DNA from: Bog-473 sp963750075
Lineage (GTDB): Bacteria; Actinomycetota; Acidimicrobiia; Acidimicrobiales; RAAP-2
Reading direction: 5' to 3'
Length of the DNA stretch: 64,000 bases
Assembly: GCA_963750075.1 (NCBI GenBank)
Contig: CAVVPG010000001.1
Span: 558,001 to 622,000 of the forward strand
Under the pieces are notes generated by a model. It was not told where the DNA came from, ran no database searches, and saw only the letters and a program-made list of their open reading frames with translations. Position numbers and translations under genes: made by a program. Of this stretch, positions 41,440-50,277 are shown piece by piece (position 1 is the stretch's first letter; each line of letters begins with the position of its first letter).

Positions 41440-42575
41440 CTTCCTGTCCATGAGTTGAGGTTGCACATCCACCCCTTTGAGGGGTCCGGCGATGGACTCT
41501 GTGGTTTCGACCAAGAGACCAAGGAGCCCATCACCGTGACCCACACAGAGATCATCTACCGCCGGCGCCTCGCGGTGTTGGAACATGCCCAGCGGACCGG
41601 CAACGTGGCCGAGACCTGCCGGGTCTTCGGCATCTCGCGGACCCGCTACTACGAGTGGAAGAACCGGGCCGACCTCTACGGGCTCGACGCCCTCATGCCC
41701 AAGGAGCGCCGGGCGCCCCAGATGCCCTCGTCCACCCCTACCCATGTGGTCGAGCGCCTGCTCACCTTGGCCGTCCTCGAGCCCACCATCGGCTGTCGCC
41801 AATACGCCGATCGGCTGGGCGACCAGGGCTTTGTGATCGCCAAGTCCACCGTGCAAAAGCACCTGGTCGACCATGGGCTGGGCACGAGAGCCAAGCGCCT
41901 GGCCCGGGCTGCGGCCATCGCGGCAGCGACGACGGGACTCTTGACCGAGGCGGCGAGAGAGGACGAGCCCTTCGGGTTCTGCCTGGCGAGTGGCGGTCCG
42001 GGCGAGCTCGTCTGCGTGGACAGCTTCTACATCGGAAAGCTCAAGGGCGTGGGCAAGGTGTACCAGCTCAGCGCCATCGACGTCTTCACCCGCTGGGCCT
42101 TCGTCTGGCTCGTGGTGGGCACCCCTGACGCCGCCGTCTCGATGCGCTTCCTCGAGCGCCTGATTCACCACTACCGGCGCCACGGCATCACGGTCCGTGC
42201 CGTGCTCAGCGACAACGGTCCTGAGTACAACGCCAGCGCCTTCGCAGCCGCTCTGGCGGCCAAGGGGCTGCCCCACGTGCGCATCCCGCCCCGCTCGCCC
42301 AACCACAACGCCGTGGTCGAGCGCTTCCACGAGACCATCCTCCAAGAGTGCTGGCGCCCGGCCTTCCATCGCCGACGCTTCACCTCGGCCCGCCAGCTCC
42401 AGGCCGAGGCCGATGCCTGGTTGCTCACCTACAACCGCCGCCGGCGCAACCACGGCGACTACATGCGCGGCCGCACCCCTCAAGAGATCCTCGACACCCA
42501 CAAGCAGCGCAAGGCAGCATGAAGACCATCAAGCACCACAGAGGCCACCTGTCACCTCAACTCCCGGTCCGGAAG
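41440..42575 (+). mobile_element. complete IS481-like insertion sequence, 1136 bp
   Basis: Ends are defined by terminal inverted repeats. The left begins CTTCCTGTCCATGAGTTGAG and the right (reverse complement) begins CTTCCGGACCGGGAGTTGAG, with most positions identical including GAGTTGAGGT. The element is flanked by an 8-bp direct repeat GACTAGGT at 41432-41439 and 42576-42583, consistent with target duplication. One intact transposase fills it. Intact ends, duplication and frame suggest recent transposition. Confidence 0.88.
41536..42522 (+). CDS. IS481-family transposase
   Basis: A 328-residue DDE transposase. An N-terminal HTH (RLAVLEHAQRTGNVAETCRVFGISRTRYYEWKNR) is followed by the integrase core. 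Catalytic residues lie in CVDSFYIGKLKGVGK (first Asp), LSDNGPEYNAS (second Asp) and PNHNAVVERFHETIL (Glu). The C-terminus has YNRRRRNHGDYMRGRTPQEIL. GTG at 41536 was chosen because AAGGAG lies upstream; the frame is open further back only to a TTG. The frame is intact with no internal stop, so the element may still be active. Confidence 0.92.
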   Translation: MTHTEIIYRRRLAVLEHAQRTGNVAETCRVFGISRTRYYEWKNRADLYGLDALMPKERRAPQMPSSTPTHVVERLLTLAVLEPTIGCRQYADRLGDQGFVIAKSTVQKHLVDHGLGTRAKRLARAAAIAAATTGLLTEAAREDEPFGFCLASGGPGELVCVDSFYIGKLKGVGKVYQLSAIDVFTRWAFVWLVVGTPDAAVSMRFLERLIHHYRRHGITVRAVLSDNGPEYNASAFAAALAAKGLPHVRIPPRSPNHNAVVERFHETILQECWRPAFHRRRFTSARQLQAEADAWLLTYNRRRRNHGDYMRGRTPQEILDTHKQRKAA

Positions 42576-42626
42576 GACTAGGTCTGTCCCGACAACGTGG
42601 TCGGACCCGGGACCGTTCTGACGGTG

Positions 42627-43820
42627 ATGGCCGAGACTGCTGCTCACGTGGAGAGAGGTCCCTCCGGCGGCGCCGCTGACGTGATCGGCAGCGCGGGAGC
42701 GCTGTCCAACGACGAGCTCATGGAACGTCTCGACCTGCTCTTCCGGGAGAAGGCGACGGTCGATGGCGCGATCCTCGTGCTCCTCGGCGAAGTCGACCGG
42801 CGGCAGGCGTATCGAGACGAGGGAGCGACGTCCTCGGAGACCTGGGCCGTCGAGCGCTTCGGTGTCTCGGCTCCGACGGCCCGCACCTACGCGCGCCTGG
42901 CCGAAAAGGCTTGGGACCTGCCACATCTCGTCACCGCCCTCTGCGCGGGCGATCTCACGCTGGACAAGGTCCGTGCGGTCGCGGAAGTGGCGACGCCCGA
43001 GACAGACCGGGACCTGCGCGATCGGGCACAGGACTGCTCGGTCCGCCAGCTCGCCGAGCTGGCCCGCTCGAACGCGGTGCCGAGCGGACGCCGTGCGGAG
43101 TCCGGCCATGGGCAGCGCTTCCTCCGCTTCAACGACCAGTTCCGCACCATGACGGTCCAGCTGCCCGCTGAGTCCTATGCGGAGTCCCGGGCCGCTCTCG
43201 AGTCCCGCGCCCGCAAGATCCCTTCCAGCGGCGAGACGCCGTGGGACCAGCGCCTGTGCGATGCCTTCTTGGAGATGATCCGCTCGTCGGCGGCGGGAGC
43301 GAACCACCGGGGGACGACCTCGAGCCCGTACTTCGTCGTGGTCCACGTGCCGCTCTCAGCCCTGATCGACGAGTCCGGTGACACCACGGACCTGGCTGGC
43401 GACTTGGAGAGAGACGGACTGATCAGCTCGGAGACGGTCCGGCGCATCGCATGTGACGCCACTATCGCGATCGGCGTCGACGACGACGTCGGCCACACCA
43501 TGTTCGAGGGCCGGGCCCGGCGAGAACCGACCGATGCCCAGCGACGAGAGGTGATGCGCCGGGACCGGCACTGCCGCTTCCCGGGGTGCACGAACGTGAC
43601 GTTCACCAATACCCACCACGTGGTGCCGTGGAAGCCCGACGGGCGCACGAACCTTGACAACCTCGCGCTCCTGTGCGTCCACCACCACCATCTCGTCCAC
43701 AGCGGTGGGTGGACCATGTCCGGGAACGCCAACTGGGAACTGACCTTCGTGGGACCGACGGGTCGCGCCATGGCGTCGCGCCCGTCTCCGGTCTGGACCG
43801 GCCCGGGCTCGTCGACCTAG
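42627..43820 (+). CDS. HNH endonuclease-signature protein with DUF222 domain
   Basis: A 397-residue protein of the actinobacterial DUF222-HNH (13E12-like) type. The N-terminal DUF222 helical domain contains LLGEVDRRQAYRDEGATSSETWAVERFGVSAPTARTYARLAEK. The C-terminal HNH motif is HCRFPGCTNVTFTNTHHVVPWKPDGRTNLDNLALLCVHHHHLVH, with zinc cysteines and catalytic histidines. Such genes are abundant and often variable in these genomes; cellular role is unknown. ATG at 42627 is chosen over the GTG at 42597. It begins just past the IS duplication, and its stop shares CTAG with the gatB stop. Confidence 0.88.
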   Translation: MAETAAHVERGPSGGAADVIGSAGALSNDELMERLDLLFREKATVDGAILVLLGEVDRRQAYRDEGATSSETWAVERFGVSAPTARTYARLAEKAWDLPHLVTALCAGDLTLDKVRAVAEVATPETDRDLRDRAQDCSVRQLAELARSNAVPSGRRAESGHGQRFLRFNDQFRTMTVQLPAESYAESRAALESRARKIPSSGETPWDQRLCDAFLEMIRSSAAGANHRGTTSSPYFVVVHVPLSALIDESGDTTDLAGDLERDGLISSETVRRIACDATIAIGVDDDVGHTMFEGRARREPTDAQRREVMRRDRHCRFPGCTNVTFTNTHHVVPWKPDGRTNLDNLALLCVHHHHLVHSGGWTMSGNANWELTFVGPTGRAMASRPSPVWTGPGSST

Positions 43821-45250
43821 CCCCGCCGCCGGCGCAGCTCGGCCGCCACGTCCTTGCCGTTGGCCTTGCCCGAGGTCGCTTTCATCACCTGGCCCGTGAA
43901 CATCCCCATCAGCTTGTCCTCGCCTCCGACGAAGCGAGCCCACTCGTCGGGATGGGCCGCAATCACCCCGTCCAGCACTGTCGAGAGAGCGTCGGCCGCC
44001 AGCGCCTCGAAGCCCATCTCGGCCGCCACGGTCGCCGGGTCTCCCCCGCCGCGCTCGATCAGGGCGCTCAACACCGCCTTGGACTGGGTCGCCGACAGCT
44101 GGCCTCCCGACTCCATCGCCAGGAGGCTCGTGAAGACGCCCGCGTCGAGCCGGAGTCCTGCGTCACCCTGAGCCGCCACCTCGTTGGCTGCGCGCGCCAA
44201 CGCCAACGAGGCCGATGCCCCTGCCGCGGCAGCCGCCGTCACGAGCCCGTCGAGCCCGAGGTCGACCACCGCTCGGATCTGGTCGACCTCGGCATCACTC
44301 GGTGCACCACCGAGGGCGGCGGCAAGGCCGGTCCGGCGTGCGGCGGGCATCGGGCCGAGGGTTGTGCGCACCCGCTCCTGCCAGGCGGCGTCCGGGGCCA
44401 GCGGCACCAGGTCCGGTTCGGGGAAGTAGCGGTAGTCGTTGGCCTCTTCCTTGGACCGCATCGAGTCGGTGCGGCCGGAGGTCTCGTCCCAGTGCCGCGT
44501 CTCCTGATCGACGGTGCCACCGGACTCGAGGACGGCGATCTGCCGCGCCGCCTCGTACTCGATCGCCCGCACCAGCGAGCGCAACGAATTGAGGTTCTTG
44601 ATCTCACATCGGGTGCCGAAGGCATTGGTCCCGGCCGGCCGGACCGAAACATTCGCGTCGACCCGCATGGAGCCTTCCTCCATGCGCCCGTCGGACGCGC
44701 CGGTCGCCATGAGGATGCCGCGCAGCTCGGCGACGTAGGCGCGCGCGTGGCCGACGGTCCTGATGTCGGGCTCACTCACGATCTCGACCAGCGGCACTCC
44801 CGAGCGGTTGTAGTCGACGAGCGCGTGCATGGCGGAGTTGATGCGGCCACTCCCGCCCACGTGGGTCAGCTTGCCGGTGTCCTCCTCCATGTGAGCCCTG
44901 GTCACGCCGACGCGGTACCCGTCGGGAAGCTCCAGCCAGCCGCCGGCGTTCAGCGGTTTGTCGTACTGGCTGATCTGATAGTCCTTCGCCTGGTCCGGGT
45001 AGAAGTAGTTCTTGCGGGCGAACTCCGACGGCCGTATCTCACAATGCAGGGCTTCGCCGATCCGCATGGCCAGCTCGACGGCGTGCTCGTTGAGGACCGG
45101 GAGCGAACCCGGCAGTCCGAGGCAGACCGGGCAGATGTTCACATTGGGCTCGTCGCCGAACGCATTGCGGCACCCGCAGAAGAGCTTGGAGTCCGTCGCC
45201 AGCTCGCAGTGCACTTCAAGCCCGATCACCATCTCCCAGTCGGCGCTCAC
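43817..45250 (-). CDS. gatB: aspartyl/glutamyl-tRNA amidotransferase subunit B
   Basis: Catalyses transamidation of misacylated Glu-tRNA(Gln) or Asp-tRNA(Asn) with GatA and GatC. The 477-residue protein shows IGLEVHCELATDSKLFCGC, NVNICPVCLGLPGSLPVLN (zinc cysteines), RKNYFYPDQAKDYQISQYD and RCEIKNLNSLRSL, then a C-terminal YqeY-like tail domain ending NGKDVAAELRRRRG. The GTG start overlaps the gatA stop (GTGA). Confidence 0.97.
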   Translation of the reverse strand: MSADWEMVIGLEVHCELATDSKLFCGCRNAFGDEPNVNICPVCLGLPGSLPVLNEHAVELAMRIGEALHCEIRPSEFARKNYFYPDQAKDYQISQYDKPLNAGGWLELPDGYRVGVTRAHMEEDTGKLTHVGGSGRINSAMHALVDYNRSGVPLVEIVSEPDIRTVGHARAYVAELRGILMATGASDGRMEEGSMRVDANVSVRPAGTNAFGTRCEIKNLNSLRSLVRAIEYEAARQIAVLESGGTVDQETRHWDETSGRTDSMRSKEEANDYRYFPEPDLVPLAPDAAWQERVRTTLGPMPAARRTGLAAALGGAPSDAEVDQIRAVVDLGLDGLVTAAAAAGASASLALARAANEVAAQGDAGLRLDAGVFTSLLAMESGGQLSATQSKAVLSALIERGGGDPATVAAEMGFEALAADALSTVLDGVIAAHPDEWARFVGGEDKLMGMFTGQVMKATSGKANGKDVAAELRRRRG

Positions 45251-46680
45251 GATCCGGCTCCCCGGGGCGCGTACGCCTCCACCACCTTGGCCACGCGGAA
45301 CATCGTCGCCTCGCCGAGAGCGGGCGCCAGGACCTGTACGCCGACAGGCAGGCCGTCGTCGCCGGTTCCGAAGGGCACGGACACGGCTGGATGCCCCGAC
45401 AAGTTGGACGGGATGGTGCAGACGTCATTCATGTACATGGCCATCGGGTCGTCCACCTTCGCCCCAAGGTCGAAGGCCGTCGTTGGCGCCGTCGCGCCCA
45501 GCAGCACATCCACCGACTCGTAGGCCCGGTCGAACGCCCGCATGACGAGCGTACGGACGCGCTGTGCCTGCGCGTAGTAGGCGTCGTAGTAGCCGGCCGA
45601 CAGTGCGTAGGTGCCGAGCATCACGCGGCGCTTGACCTCAGCACCGAAGCCGGCCGTTCGAGTCGCGATGTTCATGGCCTCCGCGTCCTGACCGTCGACG
45701 CGGAGGCCGTAGCGGACCCCGTCGTAACGGGCGAGGTTGGAGGACGCCTCTGCGGGCGCGATGAGGTAGTACGCCGACAGCCCGTAGGCGAACTCGGGCA
45801 CCGAGATCTCGTCCACCTTCGCCCCGGCCCCGGACAACGCGTCCGCCGCCTCGTGAACGCGAGCCGCCACGTCCGGCGCGCAGCCGTCGACGAGGTCTCG
45901 GCACAGGCCGATCCGAATGCCCTCGACCCCCCGGTGCACCGACGCCAGCGTCGGCTCGGGGACCGAGGGAAGCGACGTGCTGTCCAGGGGGTCGTGCCCC
46001 GAGAGGATGTCGTAGAGGAGCGCAGCGTCCTCGACCGTGGTGGCGAACGGCCCGATCTGGTCGAGCGAGCTGGCGAAGGCGACCAGCCCGTAGCGCGAGA
46101 CCCGTCCGTAGGTCGGCTTCATCCCGACCACGCCACAGAGCGCCGCCGGCTGGCGGATCGACCCGCCGGTGTCTGAGCCGAGCCCGAGAGGGGCGAATCC
46201 GGCCGCCACCGCAGCGGCCGATCCTCCGCTGCTGCCGCCCGGGACCTTCCCGGTGTGACGCGGGTTGCGCGTCGGGCCAAAGGCCGAGTTCTCCGTCGAA
46301 CTTCCCATCGCGAACTCGTCCATGTTGGTCTTGCCCAGCGTGATGGCCCCGGCGGCGCGCAATGACCCGACGACTGTGGCGTCATATGGGGGGTGCCAAC
46401 CCTCGAGGATCTTCGAGCCACAGGTCGTGGCCACGCCCCGAGTGCACAGGTTGTCCTTCAACGCCACCGGCACTCCGGCCAGCGGACCCGGGTCGCTTCC
46501 GGCGGCCACCGTGGCGTCGACCGCATCGGCCTGTGCCCGTGCTTCGTCGCCGAGAACGGTGAGGAACGCATGGAGCTCGCCGTCGCCCTCAGCCACCGCC
46601 GCCAGCGCCTCCTCCACAGCCTCGCGGGCGCTCCGGCGCCCGGATCGGACCTCGGCGGCCAGATCCAGCGCGGTGCTCAC
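45247..46680 (-). CDS. gatA: aspartyl/glutamyl-tRNA amidotransferase subunit A
   Basis: Amidase-signature subunit of 477 residues that releases ammonia from glutamine. The Ser-cisSer-Lys triad is visible in VALKDNLCT (Lys), GGSSGGSAAAVAAG (cis-Ser) and GSDTGGSIRQPAALCGVVG (nucleophile Ser). PTYGRVSRYGLVAFASSLDQIGPF is GatA-specific. GTG at 46680 overlaps the gatC stop (GTGA). The order gatC-gatA-gatB is standard for this group. Confidence 0.97.
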   Translation of the reverse strand: MSTALDLAAEVRSGRRSAREAVEEALAAVAEGDGELHAFLTVLGDEARAQADAVDATVAAGSDPGPLAGVPVALKDNLCTRGVATTCGSKILEGWHPPYDATVVGSLRAAGAITLGKTNMDEFAMGSSTENSAFGPTRNPRHTGKVPGGSSGGSAAAVAAGFAPLGLGSDTGGSIRQPAALCGVVGMKPTYGRVSRYGLVAFASSLDQIGPFATTVEDAALLYDILSGHDPLDSTSLPSVPEPTLASVHRGVEGIRIGLCRDLVDGCAPDVAARVHEAADALSGAGAKVDEISVPEFAYGLSAYYLIAPAEASSNLARYDGVRYGLRVDGQDAEAMNIATRTAGFGAEVKRRVMLGTYALSAGYYDAYYAQAQRVRTLVMRAFDRAYESVDVLLGATAPTTAFDLGAKVDDPMAMYMNDVCTIPSNLSGHPAVSVPFGTGDDGLPVGVQVLAPALGEATMFRVAKVVEAYAPRGAGS

Positions 46681-47006
46681 GGCGCCTCGCCGCCGATGCG
46701 TGGCACGCGGAATTGATGGTCCTCCACCGCCGGTGCCTCGGCGAGGACCTCCGCGCGGTCGAGACTGGGCCTGGGCTCATCGGGCCGCAAGACATTCTCG
46801 AGCGCAATGGGGTGGGAGGACGGCTCCAGATGAGCCAGGTCCAGGGCCGCGACATCGGCCGCATGGTCGAGCACGGTCCGCAGCTGAGCGGTGAAGAGTT
46901 CCACCTCGTCGTCGCGCAACTCCAGTCGCGCCAGATGCGCCACGTGGATCACATCCTCCCGGCTGAGCTTTGGCCGGCCAGGGACCTCGTCCGCCCGGTC
47001 GGTCAC
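46677..47006 (-). CDS. gatC: aspartyl/glutamyl-tRNA amidotransferase subunit C
   Basis: Small clamp subunit of 109 residues that stabilises GatA-GatB. LSREDVIHVAHLARLELRDDEVELFTAQLRTVLDHAADVAALDL is the diagnostic N-terminal segment. SHPIALENVLRPDEPRPSLDRAEVLAEAPAVEDHQFRVPRI is the usual C-terminal motif. The GTG at 47006 gives a 14-residue lead before the family start and overlaps the stop of the esterase gene (GTGA). Confidence 0.93.
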   Translation of the reverse strand: MTDRADEVPGRPKLSREDVIHVAHLARLELRDDEVELFTAQLRTVLDHAADVAALDLAHLEPSSHPIALENVLRPDEPRPSLDRAEVLAEAPAVEDHQFRVPRIGGEAP

Positions 47007-47767
47007 GGCCGAGGCGACGGCAGCACGCCGGTCACGAACTCGACAGTGCGCGACTCGATCTCGTCCTTGTCGTAGTCGAGCGTCGCCACATGGAAGCTGC
47101 GCTCGAGCATCACCTGCTCCACCGGACCCTTGGCACGCGCAACGAGGATCTCGCTCGACTTCGGGTCGACCACGTGGTCCTGGACGCTGGTGAAGACGAG
47201 GACCGGGCATGTGACCGACTCGAGGTCCGCCTCGACCTCCCTCGTACCGGCGAACAGGGAAAGTGCGGCCTGCAGCGGGAGCCCGGGGTAGGCAGACTCC
47301 ACGGCGCCTTCCAACGCGATGTCGGACCCGATCCCCGGTGCGACCTCCTCGCCGCTCTCGGCCATGGCCTCTACGAGCGCCACGGTGTCGGCGTCGGGCG
47401 GTGCCACGAGCGGATTCACCACAGCGAGGGCGGCAATCGCGGGGTGACGTTCTGCCAGCCACACCCCCAGCATCCCGCCCATGGACAGGCCGACGACCGC
47501 GACCGAGTCGCAGCGCGCCGCAAGGTCGACGTACGCCCGCTCAGCCGCCTCGGACCAGTCCTCCCAGCGGGTCGGGAGCATGTCAGCGATGTCTGTCCCG
47601 TGTCCCGGCAATAGCGGCATCTCGACCGTGAGCCCCCCGTCGGCCAGCGCCAAAGCGAGGCCGCGCATCGACTGGGGGTTGCCCGTGAAGCCGTGGAGGA
47701 CCAGCGCGCCGCGGGCGTCGCCGGTCACGGAATAGGGCTCGGCACCGGGAATGATGGAGGCACTCAC
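47003..47767 (-). CDS. alpha/beta hydrolase, carboxylesterase/monoacylglycerol-lipase type
   Basis: A 254-residue esterase. ALVLHGFTGNPQSMRGLALALADGGLTVEMPLLPGHGTD and the nucleophile elbow VVGLSMGGMLGVWLA (GLSMG) resemble thermostable Est30-like carboxylesterases. The acid is probably in SVQDHVVDP and the histidine in ERSFHVATLDYDKD. GTG at 47767 was chosen from the family start. Its stop overlaps the gatC GTG (GTGA), so it is translationally coupled to gatC-gatA-gatB, an unexpected partner for tRNA amidation. Substrate unknown. Confidence 0.87.
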   Translation of the reverse strand: MSASIIPGAEPYSVTGDARGALVLHGFTGNPQSMRGLALALADGGLTVEMPLLPGHGTDIADMLPTRWEDWSEAAERAYVDLAARCDSVAVVGLSMGGMLGVWLAERHPAIAALAVVNPLVAPPDADTVALVEAMAESGEEVAPGIGSDIALEGAVESAYPGLPLQAALSLFAGTREVEADLESVTCPVLVFTSVQDHVVDPKSSEILVARAKGPVEQVMLERSFHVATLDYDKDEIESRTVEFVTGVLPSPRP

Positions 47768-47881
47768 GCTGCGGCAGCCTACCGGCGAGGCGAGTAGGGT
47801 TCCGGCGGCCACATGGCTCCGGGGCGGGGCGACCGAGGTCCTGCACCACGACCGAGACCCAGACGATGAAGGAGCACCGCA

Positions 47882-48295
47882 ATGCCGTCGTACCCGTTCC
47901 TCAGTGACGAATGGCTGGACGAGGCCCGCAAGATCCGGGCCGAGTACGAGGGCAAGACTCCCCCCATCCCCCACGTCGTCCGTATGAACCTCGTCGTCAC
48001 GGCGGTTCCCTTCACCGAGGACGACATCCACGCCCACATGGACACGTCGAACGGGGAACTGGTGCTCGACGTGGGCCACCTCGAGATCCAGGACCTCAAG
48101 GTCACCGTCGACTACGAGACGGCCAAGGCGATCCTCGTCGAGGGGAACCCCCAGGCCGGCATGCAAGCATTCATGGCCGGCAAGGTGCGGGTCGAGGGCG
48201 ACATGGCCAAGCTGATGGCGCTGCAGGCAGCACCCGCGGCGAGCGACCCCAACGCGGCCGAGCTGGCCGATCGGCTGCGCCAGATCACCGAGTAG
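47882..48295 (+). CDS. SCP2 sterol-binding-domain protein
   Basis: A 137-residue protein of the SCP-2 lipid-transfer fold: WLDEARKIRAEYEGKTP at the N-terminus, MNLVVTAVPF, GELVLDVGHLEIQDLKVTVDYETAKAILVEGNPQAGMQAFMAGKVRVEGDMAKLMALQ. The last stretch is the classical SCP2 helix-strand ending. It would bind acyl-CoA or sterol-like lipids. ATG at 47882 follows GAAGGAG. It is flanked by divergent and convergent minus-strand genes, so it is a single-gene transcript. Confidence 0.86.
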   Translation: MPSYPFLSDEWLDEARKIRAEYEGKTPPIPHVVRMNLVVTAVPFTEDDIHAHMDTSNGELVLDVGHLEIQDLKVTVDYETAKAILVEGNPQAGMQAFMAGKVRVEGDMAKLMALQAAPAASDPNAAELADRLRQITE

Positions 48296-48314
48296 CGAGC
48301 GGCCCGGGACCTGC

Positions 48315-49932
48315 TCACGCCGCGTCGGCCAACAGTTCCGGGGCGCGGGCGCCCCGAGGCAGCGACCGGATGAAGAACGCGGACACGACCGACAACGCGG
48401 CCATCGAGGCACCCACCCAGAACGCGATCGAGAAGCTGTGAAGCAGCGTCGTGCTGTGGTGCACGTTGGCCAGGCCCGACCGCTTCGCAATCGACTCCTG
48501 AATCGTGAGCACCACCTGGATACCCGCCACCTCGCCAACCTGCGTGGCCAGGAGCTGGGCGGCGCTCATGACGCCGTACTCCGACTCGGCCAGCTCGTTC
48601 GACATGGTGGCCGACGTGGCCGGCATGGAGACGCCCATGCCGAGGCCCGAGAACGCGAGGGCCACCAGGATGACGAGTAGGCCCGACGAAGGCCCCAACG
48701 TGGCGAAGAGCACCATCGAGAGCAGAAGCGAGCAGGTACCGAACAGCGTGGCGGTCCGCTCTCCCGTGCGCACCGCCATGTAGCCGGCGATCGGTGCGCT
48801 GACGGCGAACAACAAGGGGCGGGCGACCGAGATGAACCCCACCTGGGAGACGCTGTAGCCGTAGACCTCTTCCATGAGCAGGGGGAACAGGAAGAAGCCC
48901 CCGAAGTAGGCGAAGCTCGAGAAGCCCTTGGTGCCCATCGGGAACATGAAATTGCGGCGCCTCCAGTACGTCGTCGGTACGAGTGGGGTCGCGAAGGTGG
49001 ACTCACGCCAGACGAACACGACGGCCAGGACCGCCGCGCTCGATGCCCGCTGCGATGACCGCCGCCGACGTCCAGCCCACGATCGGGCCGATGCTCAGCA
49101 CGAGCATCGCGCCGGTGACCGCGCCGGCCAGGCTCCAGATGCCCACCCAGTCCATGCCCTCCCACACACTGGACCGATTCGCCCGACGCCCTCTGCCGAC
49201 GGCCTTGGGACGCCGGTCCGACGGCAGCAGCAACGCGACCACCACCGAGGCGATGACCAGGAGCACGAGCTGGCCCCAGAACAGCGTGCGCCACCCGAAG
49301 AACTGGATCACCGGCGAACCGAGCGTGACGCCGAGGACCGGCCCGCCCGCCCCGACCAGCGACCACCACCCGAGCGCTTTGACCCGGTCCTCGGGCGCGA
49401 ACAACTCGAGGATGATCGCCATCGACGCCGTCCCGGTAGCGGCGCCCTGCACGCCGTCCAGCGCACGAGCGAACAGGAGCATGCCGACGTCGGGCGCGGT
49501 GGCGGTGAGGACCGCGCTGACCATCGCCCCCAACAGCCCGAACTGGTACAGCCTGCGGTGCCCGAAGAGGTCTCCCGCCTTGCCGAAGAACGGGGCGGCG
49601 ACGCCGAAGGCAAGCAGCGGGCCGGTCGAGGCCCAGGCCAGCACCGAGAAATTGGTGTGGAAGTCCGCCTTGACGGTGGGCAGCGCCACGACGAAGACGG
49701 TGAACGTGATGTTCAGGGACAGCAGACCGGCCAGCAGCGCAACGAGCGCCCACCACTGGTACCGCGGGCTGCGCACCGCCCGGGAGGACACGCGGCGGTG
49801 CAGAAGGGTGAACCAGTTCGTCTCGACGGAACCGTCCGCTCCGAGGGTCCCCATCGCCCCGCCGCCGGGGTCGTATTTGGGGTCGAGCAGCAGGTCGGAG
49901 CGCTCGTCCCGGGGGGGTTCCACCTGGGACAC
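48315..49932 (-). pseudogene. MFS transporter (DHA2-like), frame broken by one base
   Basis: The N-terminal frame, GTG at 49932, runs through membrane segments such as WWALVALLAGLLSLNITFTVFVVALPTV and LGWWSLVGAGGPVLGVTLGSPV, with a DLFGHRR loop. It ends abnormally after SAAVIAAGIERGG. The C-terminal frame, reading SAAVLAVVFVWRESTF and then GTKGFSSFAYFGGFFLFPLLMEEVYG, runs to 48315. The frames meet at about 49038-49044, where one extra base separates them; without it the protein is about 538 residues with some 12-14 helices, normal for drug:H+ antiporters. Assembly error is plausible; a true pseudogene cannot be excluded. Confidence 0.78.
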
Positions 49933-49971
49933 CCTACCGTTGCCGAATTTTCCCGATCCTGCCGTGACGCG

Positions 49972-50277
49972 CTAGCGGAAGCGGCGGAACCACCAGTTCG
50001 GATCGCGCCCGTGGGCGTGGAAATGGTTCGGTATCTGCCGCATCACGCGGTCGACGGACCATTCACCGGCACCGAAGCGGGCGTCGGCGACCCGGGTCAG
50101 CTCGGCCAGCATGTGCGTCACGTCATGATCGGGCGGTAGCGGGCCATGGTGCTTCCACACCACCATGGGCACCCCGCACACCTCGCAGTCGGCGACCCAG
50201 CAGACATCGTCCTCGTGGTGCCACTCCGAGAGGCGCGCCGCCTCGCAGAGATCGCAGGCCGGGTCGAACGGAAGCAC
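49972..50277 (-). CDS. small Cys/His-rich protein, HIT-like by pattern, 101 aa
   Basis: The N-terminus has CDLCEAARLSEWHHEDD followed by DCEVCGVPMVVWKHHGP, which puts two CxxC pairs in place to bind zinc. Near the C-terminus NHFHAHGRD recalls the histidine triad, and the order cysteine pair, PMVVWKHH, HFHAH parallels HIT proteins, though weakly. I therefore call HIT-like only as an inference. GTG at 50277 directly follows the stop of the PASTA kinase, suggesting co-transcription. Function unknown. Confidence 0.6.
   Translation of the reverse strand: MLPFDPACDLCEAARLSEWHHEDDVCWVADCEVCGVPMVVWKHHGPLPPDHDVTHMLAELTRVADARFGAGEWSVDRVMRQIPNHFHAHGRDPNWWFRRFR

Noticed and set aside
41455..41535. Upstream TTG start for the transposase
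   Set aside because: The GTG at 41536 has an AAGGAG ribosome site and keeps the family N-terminus; the upstream part lies in the IS terminal region.
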